NCBI RefSeq assembly: GCF_036697405.1
Contig: NZ_JBAHWA010000006.1
Coordinates: forward strand, 195,833-259,832
Reading direction: 5' to 3'
From: Lysobacter sp036697405
GTDB taxonomy: Bacteria; Pseudomonadota; Gammaproteobacteria; Xanthomonadales; Xanthomonadaceae
DNA: 64,000 bases
Shown here: piece after piece, positions 26,063-34,436 of the stretch
Numbering within the stretch: the first letter of the stretch is position 1
Layout of the letters: each line of letters opens with the position of its first letter
Notes under the pieces: model-generated
Databases searched by the model: none
What the model was told of the DNA's origin: nothing
The model's input: the letters and a program-made list of their open reading frames with translations, nothing else
Translations under genes and position numbers: made by a program

Positions 26063-26575
26063 ATGTCCGAAGAAAACGTCAACGGCGCCGTCGCGCCGGT
26101 CGAAGCCGCCGGTCCGGCGTTCACGGTCGAAAAGATCTACGTGAAGGACGTCTCCTTCGAAGTCCCCGGCGCGCCGGCGGTGTTCAACGAGACCGCGCAG
26201 CCGCAGCTGCAGATGAACCTCAACCAGAGCGTGCAGCGCCTCAACGACGCCGCCTTCGAAGTCGTGCTGGGCATCACCCTGACCTGCACCGCCGGCGACA
26301 AGCCGATGTACCTGGTCGAAGTGAAGCAGGCCGGCGTGTTCGGCCTGTCCGGTTTCGACGAGGCCACCCTGGACGGCATGCTCGGCACCCATTGCCCGAA
26401 CGTGCTGTACCCGTACGCGCGCCAGCTGGTCAGCGACCTGATCCAGTCCGGCGGTTTCCCGCCGTTCTTCCTGCAGCCGATCAACTTCGACGCCCTGTAC
26501 GCCGAAGGCCTGCGTCAGCGCGCCTCGCAGCAGCCCGGCGGCCTGGCCGACGCGGAGACCGCGGGCAACGCCTGA
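26063..26575 (+). CDS. secB: protein-export chaperone SecB
   Basis: A 170-residue SecB. The core includes FTVEKIYVKDVSFEVPGAP, LNDAAFEVVLGITLTC, the conserved CPNVLYPYARQLVSDLI and GGFPPFFLQPINFDALY. It keeps preproteins unfolded and passes them to SecA. The tail after residue 150 is the usual variable, flexible end. ATG 26063 follows CTGGAG. A TATAAT-like ATAATC lies upstream (about 25996). It precedes gpsA by 25 nt, the common secB-gpsA order. Confidence 0.95.
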   Translation: MSEENVNGAVAPVEAAGPAFTVEKIYVKDVSFEVPGAPAVFNETAQPQLQMNLNQSVQRLNDAAFEVVLGITLTCTAGDKPMYLVEVKQAGVFGLSGFDEATLDGMLGTHCPNVLYPYARQLVSDLIQSGGFPPFFLQPINFDALYAEGLRQRASQQPGGLADAETAGNA

Positions 26576-26600
26576 GGGCCGCCCGCGATCGGACCACGGC

Positions 26601-27644
26601 ATGGGCACGGACGCGAATTCCGGTGAGGCCTCGCCGCGCGTGGCGGTGTTGGGCGCGGGCTCCTGGGGCACCGCGCTCGCCGCCCTGATCGCGCGCCACG
26701 GTCATCCGACCGTGCTGTGGGGCCGCGACGCCGACGGCGTCGCGGCGATCGAGTCGCAACACGAAAACCCGCGTTACCTGCCGGGCATCGCCCTGCCGGA
26801 ATCGCTGCGCGCGACCGCCGACATGGCGGCCGCGCTGGCCGGCGCCGACCTGGTGCTGGTCGTGGTGCCCTCGCACGCCTTCGCCGAAACCCTGCGCGCG
26901 CTCGCCCCGCATCGTCCCGCGCGGGCGGGCGTGGCCTGGGCCACCAAGGGCTTCGAACCCGGCAGCGGCCGCTTCCTGCACGAAGTCGCGGCCGAAGTGC
27001 TGGGCGACGACGTGCCGCTGGCCGTGGTCACCGGTCCTTCCTTCGCCAAGGAAGTCGCGCAAGGCCTGCCGACCGCGCTGACCGTGCATTCCGACGATGC
27101 CGCCTTCGCGCGCGCCGTCGCCGGCGTGCTGCACGGCCCGAGCTTCCGCGCCTACACCGGCGACGACATGCTCGGCGCCGAACTCGGCGGCGCGATGAAG
27201 AACGTGCTCGCGGTGGCCACCGGCGTCGCCGACGGCATGCAGCTGGGCCTCAACGCACGCGCCGGCCTGATCACCCGCGGCCTCAACGAGATGCTGCGCC
27301 TCAACCACGCCATCGGCGGCCAGCCGGAAACCCTGATGGGCCTGGCTGGCCTCGGCGATCTGGTCCTGACCTGCACCGGCGATCTCTCGCGCAATCGCCG
27401 CCTGGGCCTGGCCCTGGGCCGCGGCCAGAGCATCGAAGCGGCAGTGCGCGAGATCGGCCAGGTGGTCGAATCGGTGCAGACCGCCGACGAAGTCATGCGC
27501 CAGGCCGAACGCCACGGCATCGAGCTGCCGATCTCCAGCGCGGTCCAGGCCGTGCTGCACGGCACGATCACGCCCGCCGACGGCCTGCGCCAATTGCTCG
27601 CGCGCGAACAGAAACCCGAATACCCGCACGAACTGTTCGGCTGA
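26601..27644 (+). CDS. gpsA: NAD(P)+-dependent glycerol-3-phosphate dehydrogenase
   Basis: A 347-residue protein with the nucleotide-binding motif VAVLGAGSWGTALAALIARHG at residues about 14-34 (in part), the substrate-side TGPSFAKEVAQGLPT and the catalytic-Lys region GGAMKNVLAVATGVADG, ending in PIS-AVQAVL. It makes sn-glycerol 3-phosphate from dihydroxyacetone phosphate for phospholipids. The 25-nt gap after secB suggests co-transcription. Confidence 0.95.
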   Translation: MGTDANSGEASPRVAVLGAGSWGTALAALIARHGHPTVLWGRDADGVAAIESQHENPRYLPGIALPESLRATADMAAALAGADLVLVVVPSHAFAETLRALAPHRPARAGVAWATKGFEPGSGRFLHEVAAEVLGDDVPLAVVTGPSFAKEVAQGLPTALTVHSDDAAFARAVAGVLHGPSFRAYTGDDMLGAELGGAMKNVLAVATGVADGMQLGLNARAGLITRGLNEMLRLNHAIGGQPETLMGLAGLGDLVLTCTGDLSRNRRLGLALGRGQSIEAAVREIGQVVESVQTADEVMRQAERHGIELPISSAVQAVLHGTITPADGLRQLLAREQKPEYPHELFG

Positions 27645-27744
27645 GTTCCGCGTTCCGATTTGCGGGCCTCGCCGCCGCACGCCTTGGCCTGCGGCCGGGT
27701 CGAGGCCACACTAGCGCGATCTCCCCCGCCGAAACGGACTTCCG

Positions 27745-29277
27745 ATGCGCGCGCTTCTCGCGGCCCTGCCGCTGCTGCTGTGTTTCTCCATGCCCGCCTG
27801 GGCCGCCGTGCCGCCGTGCGGCGAATACGAACCCGACAACGACTACGCGCCGCTGCTGAGCTTCGCCGGCAACGGCGTGAGCGCGCGCGACCGCCAGGGC
27901 TACGTCGACGCCGCGGCCTGGCGCTACCGGATCGAGGGCGACACCTTGTGGATGCGCCACGCCGACAACGCCCTGCTCGACGGCTACCGCATCGAGGCCG
28001 ATGGCGAACGTCTGGTCCTGCCGGCCGACCGCATGCGCAGCGAAGCGCTGACCTACAAACGCCGCGCGCCGGCGGTCTGCGTGCCGACCCTGGGCGCGGG
28101 CGTGGCGCGCGCGCCGGAGGGCACGCCCGAGGCCGATCAGGACCGCCTCGCCTGCGCCGCCGGCGACATCCAGGCCTGCGTCGGCCAACTCGCCTACGAC
28201 CACCAGATGCCGGCCGAACAGCGCGCGCAACGCCTGGAAGCCTATTGCCGCGACGAGGCCAGCCCCTACGCCTGCGAGGAATGGGTCAAGGCGCTGGCGC
28301 CCGCGGATCCGAACGCGCCGCTGTACCTGTTCCGCACCGCGGCGGTGTCGGCGCCGCAGCTGGCCGCGCTGCGGGTGGGCTGCCGCCAGGCGCGCTCGGC
28401 CAAGGCCTGCACGGCGCTGGCCGAGCAGGACTGGATCGCCGGCCGCTACGCCAGCGCGCGCGACACCCTGGTCGATGCCTGCCAAGGGCGCCTCGACGCG
28501 CAGGCCTGCAAGCACGCGCAGGGCCTGAAGGTGATCGCGCTCAGCGACGCGCCGGCGCGGCGCAAGCCGCAGCAGCCCTGCGGCACCTATGCCAGCGGCG
28601 AGGGCGGCTTGTTCGACGTGTTCCGTTTCGGCGACGACCGCGCGGTGGCCGCCTCCAGCGACGGCGAGCCGACCATGCGCTACCGCCTGCGCGAGGACCA
28701 GGTGCTGGTGCGCCACGACAAGGGCGACGACTTCGTGCTGCGTTGGCTGGGCGACGACACCCTGGTCGGCATGGACGACTGGACCCGCTTCACCGTCTAC
28801 CTGCGCGGCGTGCCCGAGACCTGCGCGGCGCTGCCGCTGCCGGTCGCCAGCGACCGGATCATCGAGCGGCCCTACCGCGTCGACCATTGCGCGCTCAGCG
28901 ACCCCGACGGCATCGAAGCCTGCTGCAGCCGCGGCTCGATGTCGGCCTGCATGGGCATCGGCCACACCGCCGCGATGCGCGGCGACTGGGCGGGCGCGGC
29001 CGGCTACTACGACCGCGTCTGCGCCATGCACGTGCGCGAAGGCTGCGGCAACGTGGTCGAGGCCTATCACAACAGCGGCGACGACAAGCTGCTGGCCGGC
29101 ATCCGCAAGGTCTGCAAGGACGAGCCGCGTTCGGTCGCGTGCGAGGAGTTGGACCTGGCCAGCGCCGCGGCGATGAACCAGAAGCAGCTGGAACGCGAAG
29201 TGGAGCAGTCGCTGCGCGAAATTCTCGAGCGCCTGCCGGCGGACGAGGACGGCAAGCAGGAGGGCGGCGAGGAATAA
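27745..29277 (+). CDS. secreted Cys-rich protein with a duplicated domain
   Basis: A 510-residue protein with a signal peptide (LLAALPLLLCFSMPAWAA). Two halves start alike: PCGEYEPDNDYAPLLSF at about residue 24 and PCGTYASGEGGLFDVF at about residue 278. Each continues through WRYRIEGD.LWMRH / MRYRLREDQVLVRH and a closing Cys (PAVC / PETC). Behind each is a Cys-rich helical part with Sel1/TPR-like spacing (ACAAGDIQACVGQLAY; ACCSRGSMSACMGIGH) that suggests disulphide-linked repeats. It ends in an acidic tail. I do not recognise a family or an activity. It follows gpsA by 100 nt. Confidence 0.65.
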   Translation: MRALLAALPLLLCFSMPAWAAVPPCGEYEPDNDYAPLLSFAGNGVSARDRQGYVDAAAWRYRIEGDTLWMRHADNALLDGYRIEADGERLVLPADRMRSEALTYKRRAPAVCVPTLGAGVARAPEGTPEADQDRLACAAGDIQACVGQLAYDHQMPAEQRAQRLEAYCRDEASPYACEEWVKALAPADPNAPLYLFRTAAVSAPQLAALRVGCRQARSAKACTALAEQDWIAGRYASARDTLVDACQGRLDAQACKHAQGLKVIALSDAPARRKPQQPCGTYASGEGGLFDVFRFGDDRAVAASSDGEPTMRYRLREDQVLVRHDKGDDFVLRWLGDDTLVGMDDWTRFTVYLRGVPETCAALPLPVASDRIIERPYRVDHCALSDPDGIEACCSRGSMSACMGIGHTAAMRGDWAGAAGYYDRVCAMHVREGCGNVVEAYHNSGDDKLLAGIRKVCKDEPRSVACEELDLASAAAMNQKQLEREVEQSLREILERLPADEDGKQEGGEE

Positions 29278-29307
29278 GGCGCGCGGCTCGCGTCGAAGCG
29301 GCGCGGC

Positions 29308-29340
29308 GATGCGGTTCGCCTTCGGCTCACCGCATCCTAC
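29308..29340. repeat. intergenic palindromic repeat (GATGCGGT...ACCGCATCCTACG)
   Basis: Arms GATGCGGT (29308-29315) and ACCGCATC (29329-29336), with CTACG following. Read on the minus strand it is the GTAGGATGCGGTGAGC-type element that is widespread between proteobacterial genes. It lies between two convergent genes. Confidence 0.6.
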
Positions 29341-29462
29341 GGGCCTGGCTTCGATGGGGGCAGCGTAAGTCGCGATCGAGTCCTGCGCGGTGCCTGCACG
29401 CGCGCGATCGGCAAGGCGCACGGCCGCGCGTTCGGGCGGTTCCCGCCCAGTTCGCCGGCCTC

Positions 29463-29490
29463 AAAAGAAAAAGCCCGGCAAGCCGGGCTT
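29463..29490 (-). terminator. intrinsic terminator of the outer-membrane protein gene
   Basis: A stem AAGCCCGGC / GCCGGGCTT with an AA loop (29471-29490). On the minus strand it is followed by a T-rich tract (TTTTTCTTTT). It is 28 nt after the stop codon at 29518. Confidence 0.85.
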
Positions 29491-29517
29491 CTCCTCTCGT
29501 TCGATCGCTTCGATGGA

Positions 29518-30120
29518 TCAGAAGCTGGCGCGAGCGCCGATCATGTACTGCGTGCTGTCTTCGATGAACTCGACCTCGGCCACGACGCCCCAGGTCTGGT
29601 TGAACTTGTACTGGCCGCCGAGGGTGCCGACGAAGTCGCCTTCGAAGTCGCCGCCGTCGATGTAGCCGGCCTTGACCCAGCCTTCCAGGCTGTCGGTCAT
29701 CTCGCCGCGGATGCCGAGGTTGAGCTTGCCGCCCTTGCCTTCGCCGCTGTCGTTCTCGACCGAAATTTCCTGACGCAGGTACGACAGCTCGGCGATGAAG
29801 TCGGCGCGGTCGCTGATGTCGGCGTGGTAGCCGAAACCGATTTCGGCGGTTTCGAAGTCGGTGTCGAAGGTGCCGGGGATGCCGTTGACGCGGACATCGT
29901 CCTGGGTCTTGCTGTAGTGGCCGAAGACGGCGAAGTTTTCACCCAGCTCGACCGAACCGCGGATGTAGCCGCCGTCCAGTTCCGGGTCGAAACCCGCCAA
30001 GCCGGTGTCGACGTCGACGCGGGTGTAGCCGCCTTCGACGTAGGAATAGCTCAGGCCCTCGGCCGAAGCGACGAACGGAGCGGTGGCCAGCAGCGCTGCC
30101 AGCACGAGTTGCTTCTTCAT
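29518..30120 (-). CDS. Ax21-family outer-membrane beta-barrel protein
   Basis: A 200-residue protein with a signal peptide (KKQLVLAALLATAPFVASA) and then EGLSYSYVEGGYTRVDV, the Ax21-type mature N-terminus. Alternating beta-strands follow, and the C-terminus ends in Phe (GARASF), the mark of BAM-inserted barrels. Ax21 proteins are small outer-membrane or vesicle proteins of Xanthomonas and relatives; an earlier claim that one is a signal for rice immunity was withdrawn, so no signalling role is assigned. A paralogue lies 231 nt upstream on the same strand. Confidence 0.82.
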   Translation of the reverse strand: MKKQLVLAALLATAPFVASAEGLSYSYVEGGYTRVDVDTGLAGFDPELDGGYIRGSVELGENFAVFGHYSKTQDDVRVNGIPGTFDTDFETAEIGFGYHADISDRADFIAELSYLRQEISVENDSGEGKGGKLNLGIRGEMTDSLEGWVKAGYIDGGDFEGDFVGTLGGQYKFNQTWGVVAEVEFIEDSTQYMIGARASF

Positions 30121-30265
30121 GAATTCTCAATCCTGATGTTTGGTTTGCGTCCATGCCGCATTGCGGCGGGGCGCACGATAACGAAACTTTCACATGGCCA
30201 CAACTGCCAAAAGGGACACAGTTTCGACCAGGAGGGCCCTGGGGCAGGATTCACCGGTTGGGCGC

Positions 30266-30294
30266 AAAAAAAGAGCCCGGCCGGGGCCGGGCTC
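30266..30294 (-). terminator. intrinsic terminator between the two Ax21-family genes
   Basis: A perfect 10-bp stem GAGCCCGGCC / GGCCGGGCTC (30273-30294) with a GG loop, followed on the minus strand by seven T. It ends the transcript of the gene at 30352-30906, so the two paralogues have separate transcription. Confidence 0.88.
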
Positions 30295-30351
30295 GATCGC
30301 GACGTTCGGGGGAGAGAGAGAATCGCGATTGGTGCGGGGTAACGCTCGCGC

Positions 30352-30906
30352 TTAGAAGCTGACGCGCGGGCCAACGAAGAACTGGGTGTCGCCGTCGACG
30401 AACTTGACGTCGCCGTTCACGCCCCAGGTGTCGTTGAACTTGACCAGAGCGCCGACGCGGCCGTAGAACTCGCCGTCGGACTTCTCGTAGTCCTCGTAAC
30501 CGGCCAGCGCATAACCCTGGATGTTCGGGGTCAGCACGCCGTTGACGCCGGCTTCGACGCTGTAGCCGTTGAAGTCCAGGCCCTGGCCGGCGTCGAACTT
30601 CTCGTAGGCCACGCGGGTCAGCAGGTCCAGGCGCGAGTTCAACTCGTGGTTGTAGCCCAGGCCGACGCGCCACTGGTCGAAATCGATATTGGTGTCGTCG
30701 ATCTCCTGCTTGCTGTAGCCGCCGAAGATGTGGAAGTTGTCGGCGATCGCGCCCGAGCCGTTCAGGGCCCAGCCGTCGGCGTCGCCGCCATCGGTATTGG
30801 TCTTGGCGTAGCCGCCTTCGACGTAGGTGTAGGACACGCCCTCGGCCGCGGACGCGGCGAACGGCAGGGCGGCAAGCAGGATCAGGGCAAGCAAAGTGCG
30901 CTTCAT
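30352..30906 (-). CDS. Ax21-family outer-membrane beta-barrel protein (paralogue)
   Basis: A 184-residue protein with a signal peptide (KRTLLALILLAALPFAASA) followed by AEGVSYTYVEGGYAKTNT, the same start as the downstream paralogue. The strand pattern is that of an 8-stranded barrel, again ending in Phe (GPRVSF). It is acidic (many Asp/Glu in loops). ATG 30906 is preceded on the minus strand by an AT-rich leader. The two copies have clearly diverged in loop sequence, which suggests an old duplication. Confidence 0.82.
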   Translation of the reverse strand: MKRTLLALILLAALPFAASAAEGVSYTYVEGGYAKTNTDGGDADGWALNGSGAIADNFHIFGGYSKQEIDDTNIDFDQWRVGLGYNHELNSRLDLLTRVAYEKFDAGQGLDFNGYSVEAGVNGVLTPNIQGYALAGYEDYEKSDGEFYGRVGALVKFNDTWGVNGDVKFVDGDTQFFVGPRVSF

Positions 30907-31200
30907 AAAGGTCTCAGCCTCTTATTGGTTTTGTTCGTCCGAATCGCGGCGCCTCGGGGTGGGGCGGCTCTTGTGATTCGGATGTGGCGCAGTATCCAAG
31001 CGCCGATTCAATCGAAGCTGAATTTTGTACTTGAAAGTTTAGGAACTCTCGGGTTCGTGCACGGTCACGCCGAAAGTCATGCTCGTTAAATGCTTGTAAA
31101 CAAAGGGTTTGCGGCTCATTCGCCGAACAAAACGGCGGATGAATGCGCGCTGGCAACGTTTACATGCGCGTCTCCATGGGGCCGGAACTGCGCGGGTTTT

Positions 31201-32820
31201 CTAGCCCCTGTCGCCTTGGGCGAGCTCGGCCGCGGCCGCGCGCAACTGATCCCAATCCAGCTCGAAGCGCGCCAGGTATTTGCGCAGGCGGTCGGCGTCG
31301 TTGGTGCTCGCGCGCTGGCTGCGCGAGACGGCGAACAGCTCGCGTCCGGCCTGCGACAGCGACTTCGCGCGCGCGCAGGCGCGCACCACGTCTTCCAGTT
31401 GCACGCGGTCGAAGCGGTCCAGTTCGTCCCAGCGCTCGCCCAGCAGGGCCTGCAGCGGTGAAGCCGGCCGGCGCGAGCGCCAGAGCCGGCGCAGGCGTTC
31501 GATCTCCTCTTCGACCTGGGCGGTCTGAATGCGTCCGGCGTTGGCCAGGGTCGCCATGCGCATCACCGAGGCGCCCAGGTCGCGGAAGTTGCCGCTCCAG
31601 GCCGCCTCGGCGCTGGTCGCATAGCGCAGGTAGCGCTCGCGCGCCTCGCGGTTGAAGGTCACGCGCTGGTGCTGCTCGCGCGACCAGCGTTCGAGCTCGA
31701 AATCCAGGTTGGGCTCGATGTCCTCGGCGCGCTCGGCCAGGCCGGGCAGGCGGTAGGTCCACAGGTTCAGGCGCGCCAGCAGGTCGTCGCGGAAGCGGCC
31801 GCGCTGCACGGCCTCGTGCAGGTCGCGGTTGGTGCCGGCGATCAGCTGGAAGTCGCTTTCGACCTCCTTGTCGCTGCCCACCGGCAGGAAGCGCTTTTCT
31901 TCCAGTGCGCGCAGCAGCATCGCCTGCTCGTCCAGGCCCAGTTCGCCGATCTCGTCCAGGAACAGCAGGCCCCGATGGGCCGAGCGCAACAGCCCCGCGC
32001 GGTCGCCGGCCGCGCCGGTGTAGGCGCCCTTGACGTGGCCGAACAGCGCGCTCATCGCGCCGTCGCCGCGCAGGGTCGCGCAGTTGACCTCGACGAACTG
32101 GCCAGGCAACTGGTGCTTGAGCTTCTTCAGCTCGAACACACGCTTGGCCAGTTGACTCTTGCCGGCACCGGTCGGGCCCATCAGCAGCATCGGCGCCTTG
32201 GAGCGGGTGGCGACGGTTTCGATCTGCTCGATCATGCGATTGAAGGCGGCGTTGCGGGTGGCGATGCCGCTCTTGAGCAGGTCGCGGTCCTGCAGGCGTT
32301 GCTGCTGGAAGCGCTGCGCGATCAGGTCGTAGCGCGACAGGTCCAGGTCGATCACCGCATAGGTGCCCGGGTCGCCGCCGCCCTGCTTGCGCGGCGGCGA
32401 GGTCTGCAGCAGGCGGCCCGGGAAGTGGCGGCTCTCGGTCAGCAGGAACCAGCAGATCTGGCTGACGTGGGTGCCGGTGGTGATGTGGACGTAGTAGTCC
32501 TCCTCGTCCGGCTTGAACTCGTAGCCGCCCAGGAAGTCGTGCAGCGCCGCGTACACGCCCTCGAAATCCCAGGGGTCGGCCAGGTAGGTGTCGTGGAGGC
32601 GTACCTGGGTCTCGGGCGAGGCCTGGGCCAGGTCCTCGCGCACCACCTGGGCGAGGTTGCCGTAGCGGCGCTGGTCCAGCAGCAGCTCCAGGCGATCGAG
32701 CAGGAAATCCTGGTGCATGCCCAGCGACACCGTCGGCCGCCACTTTTCCCAGCGCCCGGGACCTTTGCCGCTGTCCAGGGTGGTGCCGAGCATGCCGATC
32801 ACGACCTGGCGCTTGCGCAT
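31201..32820 (-). CDS. rtcR: RtcR, sigma-54-dependent activator of RNA repair genes
   Basis: A 539-residue protein. The N-terminal 180 residues form the RtcR/CARF-type ligand domain (VVIGMLGTTLD; DYYVHITTGTHVSQICWFL). The AAA+ domain follows with Walker A GPTGAGKS at about residues 215-222, the loop GAYTGA (Tyr for the usual Phe in GAFTGA) and Walker B LLFLDEIGE. The C-terminal HTH region contains LSQAGRELFAVSRSQRAS. RtcR responds to RNA termini or damage and activates rtcBA. Start 32820 (MRKRQVVIG) is used. It is divergent from rtcB. Confidence 0.92.
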   Translation of the reverse strand: MRKRQVVIGMLGTTLDSGKGPGRWEKWRPTVSLGMHQDFLLDRLELLLDQRRYGNLAQVVREDLAQASPETQVRLHDTYLADPWDFEGVYAALHDFLGGYEFKPDEEDYYVHITTGTHVSQICWFLLTESRHFPGRLLQTSPPRKQGGGDPGTYAVIDLDLSRYDLIAQRFQQQRLQDRDLLKSGIATRNAAFNRMIEQIETVATRSKAPMLLMGPTGAGKSQLAKRVFELKKLKHQLPGQFVEVNCATLRGDGAMSALFGHVKGAYTGAAGDRAGLLRSAHRGLLFLDEIGELGLDEQAMLLRALEEKRFLPVGSDKEVESDFQLIAGTNRDLHEAVQRGRFRDDLLARLNLWTYRLPGLAERAEDIEPNLDFELERWSREQHQRVTFNREARERYLRYATSAEAAWSGNFRDLGASVMRMATLANAGRIQTAQVEEEIERLRRLWRSRRPASPLQALLGERWDELDRFDRVQLEDVVRACARAKSLSQAGRELFAVSRSQRASTNDADRLRKYLARFELDWDQLRAAAAELAQGDRG

Positions 32821-33124
32821 ATCTGTTCCGATAAGAGACGCGCCAAAAGTATACAAAATTCGCAAGTGTCACGGCTTCGTTGAATGCGAGAGTTGGATAT
32901 AAATTCTTTAAAATCAAATAGATAATAATTTATGCCGAGGTTGGCATGGCGATTGCTCTAGTACAGGTGCCCCAGCAGCTTCCGGCTTGGGTGGTCAGCG
33001 GTCGCGGCGCCTGGCTGGCAATGGGGCCAGCCAGGCCGCGAAAGGCGCGACGAGGGCGCCGCGTCTACCCGCATCGCCGCGGGCGGCGGTACCGGAACAC
33101 CATCGATAGATAGAGCGAAAACCT
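32821..33124. other. rtcR-rtcB divergent regulatory region
   Basis: 304 nt with no gene. A sharply AT-rich patch (about 32892-32935) lies in an otherwise GC-rich region, upstream of the sigma-54 promoter, where an activator-binding site and DNA bending would be expected. On the minus strand TATACT (32853-32848) is a possible rtcR -10. The 3' part (about 32990-33070) is GC-rich leader before rtcB; no other signal was recognised. Confidence 0.5.
32942..32957 (+). promoter_or_regulatory. sigma-54 (-24/-12) promoter of rtcBA
   Basis: TGGCATG, four bases, TTGCT. The invariant GG (32943-32944) and GC (32955-32956) have the exact -24/-12 spacing of the consensus TGGCACG-N4-TTGCW. The expected start is near 32968, giving a leader of about 157 nt before the rtcB ATG at 33125. 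Confidence 0.85.
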
Positions 33125-34351
33125 ATGAGCACGCAGAACTACGACGTCATCCAGGAGCCCGGCTCCGCCCCGATCAAGCTGTGGACCCGCGGCGTCCCCC
33201 TGGAGGACGAGGCGCGCCAGCAGTTGCAGAACATCGCCAAGCTGCCCTTCATCCACCGCTGGATCGCGGTGATGCCTGACGTGCACCTGGGCAAGGGCGC
33301 GACCGTGGGCTCGGTGGTGCCGACCATCGGCGCGATCGTGCCGGCCGCGGTCGGCGTGGATATCGGCTGCGGCATGATCGCCGCGCGCACCAGCTTGACC
33401 GCGAGCGACCTGCCCAACGATCTGGCGCCGCTGCGCAGCGCGATCGAGCGCGCGGTGCCGCACGGCCGCACCGCCGGCCGCGGCCTGCGCGACAAGGGCG
33501 CCTGGCAGAACCCGCCCGAGCGCGCGGTCGGGGGCTGGTCGCAGCTGGTCGCCGATTTTCAGCGCATCTGCGAGCGCCATCCGCGCCTGAAGAACACCAA
33601 CAACCTCAACCACCTGGGAACGCTGGGCACCGGCAACCATTTCGTCGAGGTCTGCCTGGACGAGGAGCAGCGCGTGTGGTTCATGCTGCACTCGGGCTCG
33701 CGCGGCGTCGGCAACGCGATCGGCACCCACTTCATCGAGCTGGCCAAGCAGGACATGCGCCGCTGGATGATCAACCTGCCCGATCAGGATCTGGCGTATC
33801 TGCCGGAGGGCAGCGAGCACTACGCCGACTATGTGTTCGCGGTGGACTGGGCGCAGCGTTACGCGCGTATCAACCGCGAGATCATGATGCAGCACGTGGT
33901 CGCGGCCGCACGCCAGACGATCGCCAAGCCCTTCGAGGCGGCGGCCGAGGCGGTGAACTGCCACCACAACTACGTCAACCGCGAGCAGCACTTCGGCAAG
34001 GACGTGTTCGTGACCCGCAAGGGCGCGGTGAGCGCGCGCAAGGGCGAGCTGGGTATCATTCCCGGCAGCATGGGCGCCAAGAGCTTCATCGTGCGCGGCC
34101 TGGGCAACGCCGACAGCTTCCATAGCTGCAGCCACGGCGCCGGCCGCGTGATGAGCCGCACCCAGGCGCGCAAGCTGATCAGCGTGGACGATCACGTCAA
34201 GGCCACCGCGCACGTGGAGTGCCGCAAGGACGCGGAGGTGGTCGACGAGTCGCCCGCGGCATACAAGCCGATCGAAGCCGTGATGGCCGCGCAGAGCGAC
34301 CTGGTCGAGATCGTGCATACCTTGCGCCAGGTGGTCTGCGTCAAGGGTTGA
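33125..34351 (+). CDS. rtcB: RNA-splicing ligase RtcB
   Basis: A 408-residue RtcB. Signatures are MPDVHLGKGATVGSVVPT, GVDIGCGM with the metal-binding Cys82, GTLGTGNHFVEV, HSGSRGVG and SCSHGAGR with His337, the residue guanylated in E. coli RtcB. It joins 2',3'-cyclic phosphate or 3'-phosphate RNA ends to 5'-OH ends using GTP and Mn2+. It is the first gene after the sigma-54 promoter. Its stop is followed by two strong hairpins before rtcA. Confidence 0.95.
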   Translation: MSTQNYDVIQEPGSAPIKLWTRGVPLEDEARQQLQNIAKLPFIHRWIAVMPDVHLGKGATVGSVVPTIGAIVPAAVGVDIGCGMIAARTSLTASDLPNDLAPLRSAIERAVPHGRTAGRGLRDKGAWQNPPERAVGGWSQLVADFQRICERHPRLKNTNNLNHLGTLGTGNHFVEVCLDEEQRVWFMLHSGSRGVGNAIGTHFIELAKQDMRRWMINLPDQDLAYLPEGSEHYADYVFAVDWAQRYARINREIMMQHVVAAARQTIAKPFEAAAEAVNCHHNYVNREQHFGKDVFVTRKGAVSARKGELGIIPGSMGAKSFIVRGLGNADSFHSCSHGAGRVMSRTQARKLISVDDHVKATAHVECRKDAEVVDESPAAYKPIEAVMAAQSDLVEIVHTLRQVVCVKG

Positions 34352-34352
34352 G

Positions 34353-34416
34353 CGCGCCGCCCGCGGGCGGCGCGGCATAGGCAAAGGAAAAGCGGACGGA
34401 GCCGGGCTCCGTCCGC
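34353..34416 (+). other. two hairpins between rtcB and rtcA
   Basis: First, a perfect 22-nt palindrome of C/G at 34353-34374, overlapping the end of rtcB. Second, a hairpin with 11-bp perfect arms (34392-34402 and 34406-34416) and a CGG loop. No T-tract follows, so they look more like RNA stability or processing structures than terminators. Confidence 0.55.
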
Positions 34417-34436
34417 ATCGTTATCGGACAATCGCA

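Noticed and set aside
34353..34416. tRNA or Y-RNA gene between rtcB and rtcA
   Set aside because: The interval is only 85 nt and shows two simple hairpins, with no cloverleaf or Y-RNA-like long stem.
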